Of a DNA stretch of 64,000 nucleotides, positions 50,483-62,403 are shown piece after piece. Source of the DNA: Artocarpus heterophyllus (lineage: Eukaryota > Streptophyta > Magnoliopsida > Rosales > Moraceae); NCBI GenBank assembly GCA_025403435.1, contig CM046341.1, forward strand, positions 17,379,319 through 17,443,318, given 5' to 3'. The first letter of the stretch is position 1, and each line of letters begins with the position of its first letter. A model generated the notes under the pieces. The model was not told the origin of the DNA. It searched no databases and saw nothing but the letters and a program-made list of their open reading frames with translations. The position numbers were made by a program, and so were the translations under genes.

Positions 50483-51512
50483 AATTCGACCAGGTGACTT
50501 CAATCAAAATGATGGCCCACCAAGTATGGGTACCAACCAAAGTGTGATGAAGAGAAGAACCCATGCCATTGAGGTCACATGTAACAAACGTGGACGACAA
50601 ACTGTAAAGATAAATGTAGTTTACCTGGATTTGTGTCAATAAATGGGGAGGATAAAATAAATTTTTGTAAGGATAGACTTTCTAAAGAGAACTTAGATAA
50701 TCCCCATGCTTCTTTTTAGAACCATCCTAATGGATATGTTCTAGGAGCAATTTCTAAACTCTAGCCCAAATTCTATGTAGAAAGGCAACGCCTTAAGAAT
50801 ATGGCGTTTCAAGATCCTATTTGCCAGATAATAAAAACACTAGATGGGGAGAAAATCCTTGATCTATAGAGGTCATTTAAGTATGTTTATTTTGAAATCA
50901 TTATAGTAAGTGTTTAATAATTTATATATTTTTTCTGTAAAAAAAATGTGTTTTTGTGTTCAGGTTATTTGTTTTTAAATTGTCACAATAAGTGTTAAAT
51001 AATTATTGTCTCTTTTATTTTATTCTTTTCTTTTAAAAACATTATTTTGTCATATACATTGCGTATTGTACCATAACATTTTTGAATTTTTGAATTTTAT
51101 CTAGACGTTTCAAGATTTATGTCTTATTTTTCAAAAGTTCTATAGTAATTTGTCGTTTTTATCAATTGTCTAGATTTGATGTATGTTTGTCAAAAAGCCT
51201 ACAGTTGTGTTAGAGTGTCTTTTGTCAAATTGTTCTAATTGTCAAAAGTTGTACAGTTTGAGTCTTGTTTTCAAAAGTCGATCTTATTTTTCTAACCTGT
51301 CTACATCTTTTCTTATTTTTTAGCATGCATAGTATTTTGTTTAGATCTTTTAATTACCTATTCGTCATCTACTTGCCTGCCTCCTTGGTCCTCTTGCATT
51401 TTTATCTTCTTTAAAATCTCATTCAGGACTTAGAGTTTAGGTAGAGCGAACTTAAAACAAAAACCTGAAAAAACCAAACACGTCTACCTTTCATTCATCC
51501 AGGAAAATAAAA
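50483..51512. other. Unassigned DNA between Copia-3 and the LOG pseudogene
   Basis: A short open stretch near 50545-50638 reads like protein (MKRRTHAIEVTCNKRGRQTV) and could be CACTA debris, but I cannot assign it. The rest is AT-rich. No P450 reductase exon is found here, although this is the far flank of the retroelement nest. Confidence 0.4.
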
Positions 51513-52085
51513 AATGTTAATGTCTTTTGTGGTTCCAGCCCTAGGAAAGAGAAAGTCTACTTGGAAACCGCAAGACACTTAGGACAAGTCTTAGCACGTA
51601 GAAAGATTAACCTTATCTATCGGGTGGTAGTTTAGGATTGATGGGGAGTGTGGCGATAGCAGCTCAGTCTAGTGGTGTCGAAGTCCTAAGGATTATCCCT
51701 AATGTCCTAGCAAAGGGTAATTTGAGTGGAAAAATCATAGGTATAGAAAAAAGAGTTTCGTGCATCTGTGAATGTATTAATGCATGATAAAATATCTTTG
51801 ATGCTTTTCATACCTAGTGGTTTAGGCAACCTAAAGGAAATGTTTGTAGTTGCTAGTGGGAACCTCTTAAGCCTCCACTTCAAACCCTTAGGAATTTTGA
51901 ATGTTAACAGTTATTCTGATGGTTTTTAAAGTTTATATGTTACGCCGTGGAAGAAAACTTCACTGTAGAGTCAAGGAGACAAATCTTTGTTACTGCTTCA
52001 ACAGTCGAGGAATTGGTTAATAAGATGTAAGTCGTTCACCTAGAATCCAACACTGTAATGTCTAAGCTTGATTGGAATAAATAAA
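51513..52085 (+). pseudogene. LONELY GUY (LOG)-like cytokinin riboside 5'-monophosphate phosphoribohydrolase pseudogene
   Basis: LOG enzymes release active cytokinin bases from their nucleotides. Translated in pieces, the + strand shows NVNVFCGSSPRKEKVYLETA, then INLIY, then GGSLGLMGSVAIAAQSSGVE, then LRIIPNVLAKGNLSGKIIG. It continues with PSGLGNLKEMFVVASG, FKPLGILNVNSYSDGF and TASTVEELVNKM, and ends near SKLDWNK with a stop. This is the order and spacing of plant LOG proteins nearly end to end. The family motif PGGxGTxxE is altered to PSGLGNLKE, and the arginine/metal segment is lost. At least three frameshifts (near 51620, 51785 and 51825) and a stop after SYSDGF break it. I see no introns although LOG genes have several, so a processed (retro-copied) pseudogene is likely. 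No poly(A) tail or TSD was identified. Confidence 0.82.
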
Positions 52086-52918
52086 ACAAGAAGCGACCAT
52101 TGGATTTGAGCCTCCACCTGTAATATTTTGGTTTTACCTATAGCATCTTAGTTTGTATTTCTTGTGTCTTGAATAACTATTTCCCTCCACGTCTTGTATT
52201 TCTTATGGCATGTTGTTGTTACAACCTTTAGATTCGTTTACTTTAATGCCAGGATGGCTGATATTTATATTACAAACCTTTAGATTTGTAATATATGGCA
52301 TTATGTTAATGTTTTGTGGGAATGCCAAAGTTAATTGTGGGAATACTCCGTAAATATATATATATATATATAATATTTGTTTTGAGTGTGTATTTTGAGG
52401 GAATAGCTGTTTATAGGAGGGCCCACAAGGTTGTCTACAATTTCAAGTTCCTTCTAAACTCTCTATTAATTATTTTGATGTACGTTTTTAATATAAATAC
52501 TTGTGTTATTATTTTATTATTATTATTATGTTTTAATTTATTTTTAGTTGGGATATTAAACCAACCATTCGTGGTTTTTTCTTGCTTTAAAAAGGGGGGT
52601 TGCAAGACAAACCGTGGTTCAAAAACAATAAAGGACTGAAAATGGCATGATCAATATATGCACTTCTTTGACCATATTCCAAGGCCACAATGTGGTGTTA
52701 CAAATCAGGAGCCTATTAGCGATACTCTTATTGAGGGATTAGCTATTTAGAGTAAGTTTCATATTTCAAGAAATTGAATAGAGATATGATGACCTACATT
52801 GGAGACATATAACATTGATGGTATAAAGTTGGCAGCGGAAGCATAATAGATTTGTGATCATTACTTGTACTATAGAGTTAGAATTTTGAGGATGAAATTC
52901 TCTTTATGAGGGTAGGGT
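52086..52918. other. Unassigned region, probably Gypsy 3' internal debris at its right end
   Basis: 52086-52680 shows no supported gene, only AT-rich DNA with a TA run at 52354-52371. The end (about 52880-52918) reads GAATTTTGAGGATGAAATTC then GAGGGTAGGGT, which resembles the pol end and purine tract of chromovirus elements just before an LTR. Confidence 0.4.
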
Positions 52919-53710
52919 TGCAACACCTATTATTTTAAACAGGTATTAATTATATTAAATTTGATTATTATTGTGTTAATTAAAATTTTTTAAATTTTAT
53001 TTTATCACAAATATGTTTAATTTTACTTATTTTACCTATTTTAAAATTTTCAAAATTTTTCTACACACATTTTATGAAATTACCAAAATGCCCCTCATTG
53101 TTCCTTTTTATTTATTTTTTTACGAAATGCCATTGTTGGTATTATCTACCCATTCCATGTGAAAATAGCTGGAGAACACTCTCCTTGATTTTCTCTCCCT
53201 ATCTCCATTTTCTCTTCGTTTTCTTTCCTCCTTTCTTTCTTTCTCCCACTTCTTCCCTTGACTTCACTTTCCTCCTCTTCTTCTTTTTGTTTTTTTTCTT
53301 TTGCTTCTTCTTTCGTCTACGGCAGCTACTAAGTAGAAAAACCCAAGAAATTTCAACCTATTTTCTACTAGAAAATCATAAAAACAACCACTTTGCAACT
53401 CTTAGAGCAAGGAAACATAGCTATTTTGGTCATCCAAAAAACATTTTTATCGTGGATTTGAGGTAAACTTTTCAACTTAAACTTTGATTTTTTAAATTGT
53501 GATTTTAGCGTGAAAATTGTTAGAATTAGTTTTTGATGATTATGAATGATTATACATCTTTTTTATACTTAGATTGATGTTAGAAACTTGATTGTTGTTG
53601 AGGAAAGATTGAACAACACATATGGATCGTTTTTAGAAAATTTTCCAAGAGAAAAACAATGTCATTTTTTTCTTCTTTGTGAAGAAAACTACATGTGATT
53701 TTCCTAAAAA
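52919..53710 (+). mobile_element. Fragment of a Gypsy-type LTR, cut by the CACTA element
   Basis: Starts TGCAACACCTATTATTTTAA, comparable to TGTAACACCCACCTATTTT of the Gypsy LTRs in this window, and is preceded by a purine-rich tract. It includes a pyrimidine-rich block at 53176-53318, typical of the transcript start region of these LTRs. The expected far end is missing; CACTA terminal sequence begins at 53711. Confidence 0.5.
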
Positions 53711-54309
53711 TACTACAAAAAATCTCCAATCAATGGCGGTTTTGACCACTATTAAAAGCATTAGATGGCGGTCAAAAACCGCTATTAATCAACGTGCCAT
53801 TAAAAGTTGTATGATAATAGATGGAGGCTAAAATTACATGCTTTAATGGGCAATAAAACGACACCTGCCATCTAATGCTTCACTCTCGCCACATGTACTT
53901 TTTGTTTTATATGGCGCAACCGCCATATAATGTGTTTTTTTTTTCTTTTTTTTTTCAAAAAAATTCTACATATTTTATTTGAAATAAATTTAATAACAAA
54001 CATATAAATATATATTTTTTATTACATAAAAAATAAATATATATTTGTTACGAATTCTATAAATACATACATACATGCAATACAAAACTACACATGAAAG
54101 ATAGATATATTTTGCTATTTATAAGTCATTGCCAATACATGATAGCTCAAAATATTATAAATTAACATTTATAAAGTTAACTAATTCACATTAAAAAAAG
54201 TTATCTAAATCGAAATATATTCTTTAATATTAAATATATTGATGATGTTCACTAAATTAAATACATGCATTAGGCCTTAAAAACCATAGTCTAAGGAAAA
54301 GGAGTTAGA

Positions 54310-55440
54310 CTATTTGCCATCGATTTCTTCTTTTGTGTAAGTTTGCTTCCTGAAAAACTACACACACAAAAAAAATAATTCCTTAAACTCATTTTTTTTC
54401 TAACTCTAAACTAAATTTGACATAATAAGATTATGCACTTACCCCTTCATCCATCACATATATAGCACCAAAAATAGGATCAATGAGCTCTTTCATATAA
54501 TGCATTTTATAGTATCTGCATTCTATATTTGATGGTTGATAAGGGCACTATTTACAAAACAAAAGATGTTATCACTTGACGTATGAAATTTTAATATATA
54601 TCTTAATACTTGTTGATGACATATAAATTAACTCGTACGAACACGGATCCAATGTGGTTTCTTTAAACTAGGCATTCTTTTAAGAATATCGTTAAACATG
54701 AAAAGAGCTCTATATTCATAGAAATAGAAAATCGATTAAAGAAATGATTATGATAAAACATATACAAATAGTCAAGACTTAACTATATTTTATTGAGAAT
54801 TTAGAAAACTTACGTTGACATTAACTCCTTTAACTCCTCACACATATTTCCATGAAATGGATCCATATAGTAAATTGTGTCCATATATGGTGCAATGACG
54901 CATAAAACCCAATGTCCACTGGAAAACCAATAATTAAATGTTAATAATTTAATAATAAAATAAAATATTATTAAAATCAAGTGACTTACCCAACATTATA
55001 GGGAAGGAAATTAAGACCTCTATCTATAGCTTTTACTATATTATTAGCTACATTTTGTACTCTGTTGTGAAAATATCCAATATTGACAGAGCAAACTCGT
55101 GGATCGATGAATGTATGATTATAAGGCCCATTTGCTTGGATCATCGTGACATGTAGGTGTCTGAATCCAAATTACGTGTTGTTATCTATAAGCATAAAAA
55201 CTATGAAACATAAGTAGATCATGAGAGAAAACCCTTACCTCATGTAAACTACAACACAATTAATAGACATAGCTTGTGTTTTGCAAAACTATATAAGATC
55301 ATTACAAGGGATATAAAAAGGCTCTTGGTATCCAAAAGCTTGTCTTTCCAATGGAACTTGTATCACCCTTCCATTCCCCATACTTCAATAAGCATATATC
55401 ATTAAAAACTTGCAAGGCTTCGACATGTCTTCTAAATCTT
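54310..55440 (-). pseudogene. CACTA-borne ULP1-like (C48) cysteine protease, multi-exon
   Basis: On the - strand, exons can be placed at about 55440-55239, 55160-54990, 54918-54814, 54715-54640, 54547-54443 and about 54350-54310, mostly with GT-AG borders. The protein reads GNGRVIQVPLERQAFGYQE, then INCVVVYMR, then HTFIDPRVCSVNIGYF. It continues with HWVLCVIAPYMDTIYYMDPF, then KKPHWIRVRT, then NIECRYYKMHYMKELIDP, and ends YTKEEIDGK. The histidine (HWVL), aspartate (MDPF) and cysteine (ECRYY) of the C48 catalytic triad are all present. Two in-frame stops occur, both in the first exon: a TGA before SMGNGR and a TAG before FCKTQ. ULP1-type proteases are deSUMOylases; proteins of this kind carried by CACTA elements have no settled function. 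Exon limits at 54715-54640 are approximate. Confidence 0.78.
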
Positions 55441-55684
55441 TTATTAGGTCATTAGTTATTTCAGTATTGTAAAACGTACTAGTTTGAGTCTTTTATTGTA
55501 TTTGTATGAATGGATCAAGTTTTGGATAATAAGGCTCAAATGGGTGTTCAATAGGAAGTTGTGAAAAAGGTTCTTTTGGCAACTTATGGCAGGATTTGAA
55601 TTTGGAAGATTGTTCTTTATTAGAATGTTTCTGTTCTTGTACACAAAGCAACACTTTGAAGGTTAATTGTAAGACAATTATTAA

Positions 55685-55878
55685 CTACAATTTTTTATGA
55701 GACAAAAAAGATATATATATCTGTGTATCTATTACCACAACTAACTCCTTAGGCCATGCTACATGTGGCCCAATTGCCTCCCTAATAGTTTCAATTGTTT
55801 CTCCTACATACACAAGAATGGGTACAAGGGCATCCTCTTGCAAGAGAGAGTTAACAAGGACACGAAAATTCTTTTGGT
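55685..55878 (-). pseudogene. DUF8039-like segment of the CACTA protein, cut by a solo LTR
   Basis: The - strand reads KNFRVLVNSLLQEDALVPIL then ETIREAIGPHVAWPKELVVV, which matches the domain often found between the transposase region and ULP1 in CACTA proteins. Its upstream part continues on the far side of the inserted LTR at 58981-59110, where YKLVVGSIDNIVTIDSVIDI is readable. The LTR therefore split one coding exon. Confidence 0.7.
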
Positions 55879-56102
55879 TGTAACACCCGCCTATTTTATG
55901 CAACGGATTATGTTATATTAGAGATGACGTTAAGTAATTCTAATGATTTATGATATAATGCTACTAACCATTTTATTCTAAGTGTTATGACAGGTGACAA
56001 TCACGTGGAATTGATGTGCTCAAGTGTTCATGTTATTTATATTGTATGTTTTATGATGATTCATTAATGATTTAAATGCTATGATGTATTCTAGTATGTA
56101 AG

Positions 56103-56222
56103 GCCGAACCTTCAAGTTCGGCTGGCCAAATTGTCCCTCAAGCATCGGCAGGCCGATGGAAAGCATCGACAGGTCAGACTTAGTGGAATCGGCAGGCCGA
56201 AGTGAGGAATCGGTAGGCCGAT
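56103..56222. repeat. GC-rich motif cluster in the solo Gypsy LTR (first)
   Basis: TTCGGCTGGCCAAATT, ATCGGCAGGCCGATGG and ATCGGTAGGCCGATG variants. Confidence 0.72.
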
Positions 56223-58532
56223 GACAACTGATAAGCAGTCAGCAAAAATCTCTCCAAATTTGTGACTGAGATAATTACGATGATTGGATGGTTTAATGTG
56301 ATTGATTGGCATATTTTAGGATTAATTTCCTTATTTAAGGGAATAAAATAATTGAATTTTGATTGATTGGAATTGTTTTAAATGGTTTCCTATTTTTAGA
56401 GGGCAAAATATGGTAAGTGAAGCTAATCAATTTGATTTTCCCCAATCCTCTCCTTTCTCTATGCCAATTAGCCAACTTTTCATCAGAAAATTTCTGATAA
56501 TAATGGAAAGGACAAACATCCTCATGTATGTGACTCTTATTTTCCCTTTTCACGATAATTTTGTTCTCTCTCTCTTTATTTTTTTTTCTTAGATGTTTCC
56601 TCTCTCTCTCTCACGCTCTCCCCTCTTCACGTTTTCTTCTTTGTCTCCCTCTCAAATTTTCCTGCTAATTATTTGTAAGAAATATTGAAATTTCTTTGGT
56701 TGAATTCAAAGGAGTTTGAGAAGAAATTTGCTTAAGGTAAGAACTCTTTTTCGGTATTTCTGAAATGCATTTCTCCTCCTTAATCCGACTATGATAACTT
56801 TGTCTAGGAATTTTATTTTGCTCTAAAATTTTAATATGATGTTCATATATGTGTTATGTAATGTTCCTCCAAGTTTTACATTATTTCAATGTTTCTACAT
56901 TAAGATATGAATTTTATTTTCTCTACCCCTCACAGTGAAATGTTGCTATTTGATTATGTTGCACAAAATGTGGCTTTTAGTTCAAGGGGCAATTGTGCTT
57001 TGATTTTTACAAAATTTAGCAAATATGTTCATGTATATGTTAACTTATGGACTGAAAAGTTTGGTGATGATTCGATGAATATTTTATGTGATATGGAATT
57101 TTAATTAAGACTAGGTTATGAGACTGCTTTGTCAGTAAATTGTTGGACTCCTTGCTTTGTGATTTTTTGTGTGACTAAATAATTTTATTTGGTGACAAGA
57201 ATTTATGTGGTACTGTAATTATATGTTAAAAAGTTTTCATTTGAATTTTAGAGTCATAATAATTTTATTTTAATTATTGGAATATGATTATTGCATATAA
57301 CTCACTGCTAGAATTGTTTATGGTTGTTTTGTCTCTGAATTCAAACATACGTTTTGGATTGTATGGGATATATTTAAAGGAGATTTTTGGATATGTCATA
57401 TTTTATGTGTCTTTTATATGTGTTAATTTTGTGGATTTTCTACAGTTTTAATAATGTGTTAAACGAGCTCGTTTATTGTGTTGCTCACTATTTTGTGTTG
57501 ATTGACAGATTTTTAGGTCATGAAATTATGACTTGTTTTAAATGTTAAATGAAATATATTATAATCTATGTTTCAAGAGATGAATGTATGTGAGATGATA
57601 TATGGTAATGGATGTTATGTTGTGGTGATTAATTCATTGAAAATATAAGTTAATTGTCATTTTTTTAATGAATGTATGACATGAATACAATATAAAGTGA
57701 GCACATCGAAACCGCAGCATCGTCACCTACAAAATTAAGGTTAAGTAAGCTAGCTAAAAAGGTGAGTACATTCTCACCTGCAACATGATATGTTTTATAA
57801 GGTTTGAAATTATGTTCATAATGATATTTATTCTATGATGGATTTTATGATGGTTTCATTTAAAGATTTCTTATGAAGTATTTTTATGTTCATAAAGTTA
57901 TGCATGTATGATGATGATGTATTTCAAAGCATGAAAGTTTAAATATGTATATATATGTATCACCTAAACAAGTGTTGCACACTAATGTTATGATATGTTA
58001 TGATGTCATGTTTGGTTTAGGATCAGCTACCCTTCTTCTCTCATGACGGCGCGCCTACGATGATGAATATGGTGCAACACCTGGGCCCTTAAGACAAAAT
58101 GAATTAAGTTTTAATATGGACAACGTAATGAAAGATATGTTCCTATGAAAATGTGCCTAGTACACTATTATGATTATGATGATGATGATGTACATAAAAT
58201 GTTTTAAGTTGTGAGATAATAATGTACTTACTAAGCATTAGCTTATGCAGTTTTATATCATGTTGCAGACAAGGGTAAGAAGGTTATGGACTAGGCGGAG
58301 GACCTGGAAAGGCATGTGAGCTAAGCAAGATGAATTGTAATCGGAAGAACGCCAAGGAAGAAAGTTTTTAATGATTAAATCAAGTTTTATAATTTGAACA
58401 TGTTTATTTGATAAGTTTAAAAGAATTCATGAACTATGTTTTATTATTTTATCTTATCATTTTAAGTATATGGTATTCCGCATATTGAAGTATTGATTCT
58501 CGTTTTAAAAATTAATTTTCTAATTTTTTTTA

Positions 58533-58680
58533 GTCGGTCGGCCTGCCGAACAATGATGATCGGCCTGCCGAACCTAACAAAAGTTTAAAACCCTGTTTTT
58601 GTAGAGCCTCGGGCGGCCTGCCGATGGATGTTTTCTGGCCTGCCAATCAAGTTTGGCTTGTTGAACAGTGAGAGCTGATT
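58533..58680. repeat. GC-rich motif cluster in the solo Gypsy LTR (second)
   Basis: GTCGGTCGGCCTGCCGAAC, ATCGGCCTGCCGAACC and GGCGGCCTGCCGATGG variants. It corresponds to the outer cluster of the complete Gypsy LTRs. Confidence 0.72.
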
Positions 58681-58980
58681 GTTTTAAAATGTTGTGATGT
58701 TTCTTTTTAAATTATGATTTTATTATTTGGAATGTTTAACTAATTAAAGAATGCTTATGATCAAGTAAATTATTATTATTATTATTATGGATTAAATTAT
58801 TGAATGTTGTAAAAAAAAAAAGGCATGCATAGATCCTGGGTATGATTTCTTAATTATGTTTCCAATTAAGTTTTATGTTTTTCAAAACAATTAAGTTTTG
58901 TTCAAATGGTTTATCCTAAAATAAAAGTATGTAAGGAATGTATGTAATGACATCTGTAACGTCTGTAAGGGGGCATTACA

Positions 58981-60600
58981 TTGGTACTCCCAAATAGTTT
59001 CAACAGAGTCATAAGAGATTATCCACCAATATCTATAACACTATCAATAGTGACTATATTGTCAATTGACCCAACAACTAATTTGTATTTTTCTCCTGTA
59101 ACATTGAAATAGGAAAAAAAACAACTTAATGGACTACTAACGATTAATTTATTGTCGATTGATTAAATAGCAAAGTAGACATTTGTTACTAACCTTTAAA
59201 AATCCGTTTTGAGGGCTTGAGTCTGAAGCCTTGCCAATATGTGAAATTAGAGATATTATTTTAACAGGAGCATGTTGATCACCATCTTCTTCATTTTGAC
59301 AGCCTGGGATTGAAGTCTTGCCATTGTACAAAATTGGAGACACTATATTGGAAGTAGTTTTCAATCATCATCTTCTTCATTTTTAGAGTTTGGGCCCAAA
59401 GTCACTCCAATATGTGGAATTGGAGACTTTGTCTCAAGATTATTATGCTAAACACCGTCTTTTTCTTCAAATCTAGTTCGAAGCTCTACAATTTGATTGA
59501 GAAGTTTTTGGTTCAACTTCATTTAGTTGTTCATTTGTGACTGTTGTAACTGGAGCATTGCTCGTTGTTCTTTTAGCAATTCTACTTCTTGTTCTCTTAA
59601 ACTTTTCCCATGTTTTTGTTTTTAAAGTATGTATTTAAAGTTGGACCCTTTCCAACTCCTTGTACACGACCAGAATGTTCGGGTTTTCTAAGAGCTTAAG
59701 TTAGGATATCATTAGATGCTTGCTCGCTGGCAACAATCATTGTTGACGTAGTTCACTCAATTTAGCCTGTAATATATTAAAACATAGTGGCCCTGTTTGT
59801 TTTTGTTCTCAAAATTTTTTAAAAAAATTTCGCTTGCTTTTTGAGGAAAAAATTTTGAAAACACTTTCAGCACAATACTCAAAAGATTCTTATTTTCTAA
59901 AACAAAAACATTTTCACTTTTTTTAAAAACAATACCAAATGGCCCCAATATAATTTTTCTACTAGATAAACTTAGCTAAACGAATGAAACTAAACATTCA
60001 AGCACTATTTTATCTACATGATATTTACTATCCTCATTTGTAATTTCTCTTCTTCTTCTTTTTTGTTTTCACGTGCTCTCATCCACAACATTGATCGATC
60101 AACATCATTTGTTTGACCAGTTTTGGCTTGTTGCATCAAAAAAGATATATGAAATGCAAGTAATTGAATAGACTAGAAAAAAATTTATATAATATTAAGG
60201 ACTAACAATTTCAGCTTCTAGTTCTACGTATCTTTTGTGAGCTAAGCGATGAGAACATTGCACTTGTTTAGCTTTTTCTCCTTGCTTGGCACTTAGTTCC
60301 TATAATTTCATGAATTTATATTTTGCTCATAAGCAAATGTGTAAATACAATATGATTGTGTGAAGATTATTAAATAAACTAACTAAAAAGTCTTTTGACG
60401 TTTTAGATCTCACAAATTCTATCCAATGCTCCGCAACCTCAGGATAATCAGCAGGAAGCTGTCTAAGCGCATTGTAGTTTCCAACCATCAAATTAGGTTT
60501 AATATATTTTCTATTTAGTTCAACTTTAAAATTGCTCAATTTTCTTCCAATTTCTTGCATGTGATGCTCTCTACTATCCTTTCCCAGGTCAAAAGTATTC
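58981..60600 (-). pseudogene. CACTA coding remnant, including an En/Spm transposase-like segment
   Basis: At 60327-60560 the - strand reads IGRKLSNFKVELNRKYIKPN then DYPEVAEHWIEFVRSKTSKDF. This resembles the plant En/Spm-type (PF03004-like) domain, in which a basic RKKY stretch is followed by a W-x-x-FV-x-x-R segment. Other pieces at 58986-59360 and 59400-59740 are coding-like but broken. Exon structure could not be resolved. It lies upstream of, and in line with, the DUF8039-like and ULP1-like parts. Confidence 0.6.
59789..59946. repeat. MITE-like element, 158 bp, inside the CACTA remnant
   Basis: The left end GGCCCTGTTTGTTTTTGTTC and the reverse complement of the right end GGGGCCATTTGGTATTGTTT form imperfect terminal inverted repeats. 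The middle is A/T-rich and self-complementary (AAAATTTTTT / AAAAAATTTTG). No TSD is visible. Confidence 0.6.
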
Positions 60601-62395
60601 TACAAATAAACCAAACAAACAAAATTAAAAAAAAAATAATAATAAAGCATGACTATCAAACAAATAAATCTTAGAAAATAAAATGATTTACCTCAACAAG
60701 TTCCCAAATTTTATCTTTGGTACTATCTTTAACTTCATGCCAATTCTTGATATTAATAGGAACCATGCCTTGAGCTAATACACCAAAATAGCTCTGTAAA
60801 CGTTTTACCTATTTTTCAATCGCTTGTTTTTTCTTGTTGTAATGTACCTTCTCCTTTATTCCTTTGCTCTTGTTGCATTATTTGTCTTACCATGTCGTGC
60901 CTCATCTTAACCAAGTAGCCTTTTTAGAATTACCTTCTTTACTAAATGGAGTTGTCTATGAAAGGATTAATTGCTATAAAATAAAAAATAGAAAGAAAAG
61001 AAAGAAAAGAAAAAAGGGATAAACATGTGTTAAGCAATGATAGAAACAAGTTTAAAGTAGTAAATACACTTTCAAGCTCTTTGTTCATAATCATACGTTG
61101 TGCAAAAAAAAAAGCTCTATTGTTTGTTGTGAATGAGAGCCTTAACTTAGTTTCTAGAAAAATCCTCTGTTCATTGTGGCAAAACTTTTGAAGCTGAATT
61201 TGTAGTTACTCTTGCATTAAGGAAAAAAAAAGCCATTAGCATTGTTAAAAACATAAAGAACTACGTGAGAGTTAGCAAGAACAATTTGCTAGTTGTTCTT
61301 TCTTTAAGTCGTTATTAGAAAGTATAAAAATAATATAGGCAATGATATATGCTTCATCTTTTTGAAAATGAAAAATTTAGAGAGAGAGTGAGCTTGAAGA
61401 AATGAACTTTGATGCATAATAAATATATATATAGACAAAGAACGTGGCACTGTGCTTGATAGGTGTAGAGGCTAAGTGCGAAAGACAGTTTTTTTCTAAT
61501 ATATGAACCTAGTTGGCCAGAATTTGAACTAGGCCATATGCAATTCCCGATTCATGCAAATGTAATCAATTCATATTCAATATAAACAATATAATCGTTA
61601 TTTAATTGTATATGACTGTTACCTTTTTTTTTTTTAAGGATATGACCGTTGGCATATTAATGCCACGCATTGCAAAATTGCAATTGGAGTATATAATTGT
61701 TGGCAGCCCAACTTTGGGAGGTTGGTATGGAAATAATGGGGCTTGAGGCTTTTTTTTTATTATTTTAATAATTTTGATTTCTAGGCTTTTTTTTTATAAA
61801 AATGGAATTTTGGACCAAGGCCAGGCCATCAAGCTAGGACCGGGCCACCCGACGGGCCTAGAAATAAGGCCCAACCCGGCCCTTACTTTGGGCCAGTGCC
61901 TATTTGGAGACAGCTTGGGTTAAAACAGTGGGCATGAGGCCGGCTCAAATTTACAACTCTACTAGATTCTAAATGACCTATAAATTATCGCTCTTTTTAA
62001 AGGAAAAAAAAAAAATCACCCCTCTAACAAATCTCAGAAGACGGTGCGCTCCAGCAGTCCTTGCTTAGCTGGAGTTGTACTGGCAATAAAAATTACAAAA
62101 TAAATACAGAGTGCTATCAAAAGGATCAACTTGAAGTTCAACAACTCTGCTCTTTTATTACCATTATTATTACTAATAAAACCCAGTCCCATCGATTTGT
62201 TGAGCTTTGGTAGTGCGATTTTGACTTAGGAAAACCATTCATACTTTTCTTGGCCCAACAAACAACTGGCTACAGCTGAGAGATTGGAACCTTCCCTTTC
62301 AACTTCCTAATCTTCGTTAGCATTAAAAATAAAAAATAAAATTAAAAAAAATAATAATCCTAACCTTCGTTATACTTGCCCACCAATAAGCCCAA
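60601..62395. other. Intergenic region upstream of XTH, with a hAT-like end
   Basis: AT-rich DNA without a supported gene. 61818-61968 is GC-rich with GGCCAGGCC, GGGCCACCCGACGGGCC and GGCCGGCTC words, and ends CAAATTTACAACTCTACTA. Its reverse complement, TAGTAGAGTTGTAAATTTG, resembles a hAT terminal repeat, so a hAT remnant is likely. Its other end was not found. Confidence 0.45.
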
Positions 62396-62403
62396 TATAA
62401 ATA
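62396..62403 (+). promoter_or_regulatory. Probable TATA box of the XTH gene
   Basis: TATAAATA lies 92 bp before the start codon in a C/A-richer context, a normal spacing for a short plant 5' UTR. Confidence 0.6.

Larger units (their letters stand above)
55879..58980 (+). mobile_element. Solo LTR of a Gypsy element, TSD TTGGT
   Basis: 3102 bp starting TGTAACACCCGCC and ending GTAAGGGGGCATTACA, flanked by TTGGT at 55874-55878 and 58981-58985. It is related over its length, in the opposite orientation, to the LTRs of the Gypsy element at 36984-48484. Shared landmarks include a GGCGCGCC site (58046-58053), ATG/ATC triplets and two GC-rich motif clusters (56103-56222 and 58533-58680). It has only one copy of the terminal 58-bp unit that is doubled in the full element. 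Confidence 0.92.
53711..60600 (-). mobile_element. CACTA (En/Spm) transposon remnant containing a solo LTR
   Basis: The left end reads TACTACAAAAAATCTCC, one base different from the CACTACAAAAAA terminus of plant CACTA elements. It is followed by subterminal AATGGCGGTTTTGACC and TAGATGGCGGTCAAAAACCG repeats. Coding remnants on the - strand match the CACTA set: an En/Spm-type transposase-associated domain, a DUF8039-like segment and a ULP1-like protease. The right terminus was not found, so the end given is the limit of recognised coding sequence. A 3.1-kb solo LTR interrupts it. Confidence 0.75.

Noticed and set aside
53074..53466. 130-residue + strand open frame rich in Phe and Leu
   Set aside because: It is a translation of the pyrimidine-rich region of a Gypsy LTR fragment, with no domain.
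50483..53700. Possible continuation of the CPR gene beyond the retroelement nest
   Set aside because: No segment translates into the FMN, FAD or NADPH domain sequences expected after exon 4.
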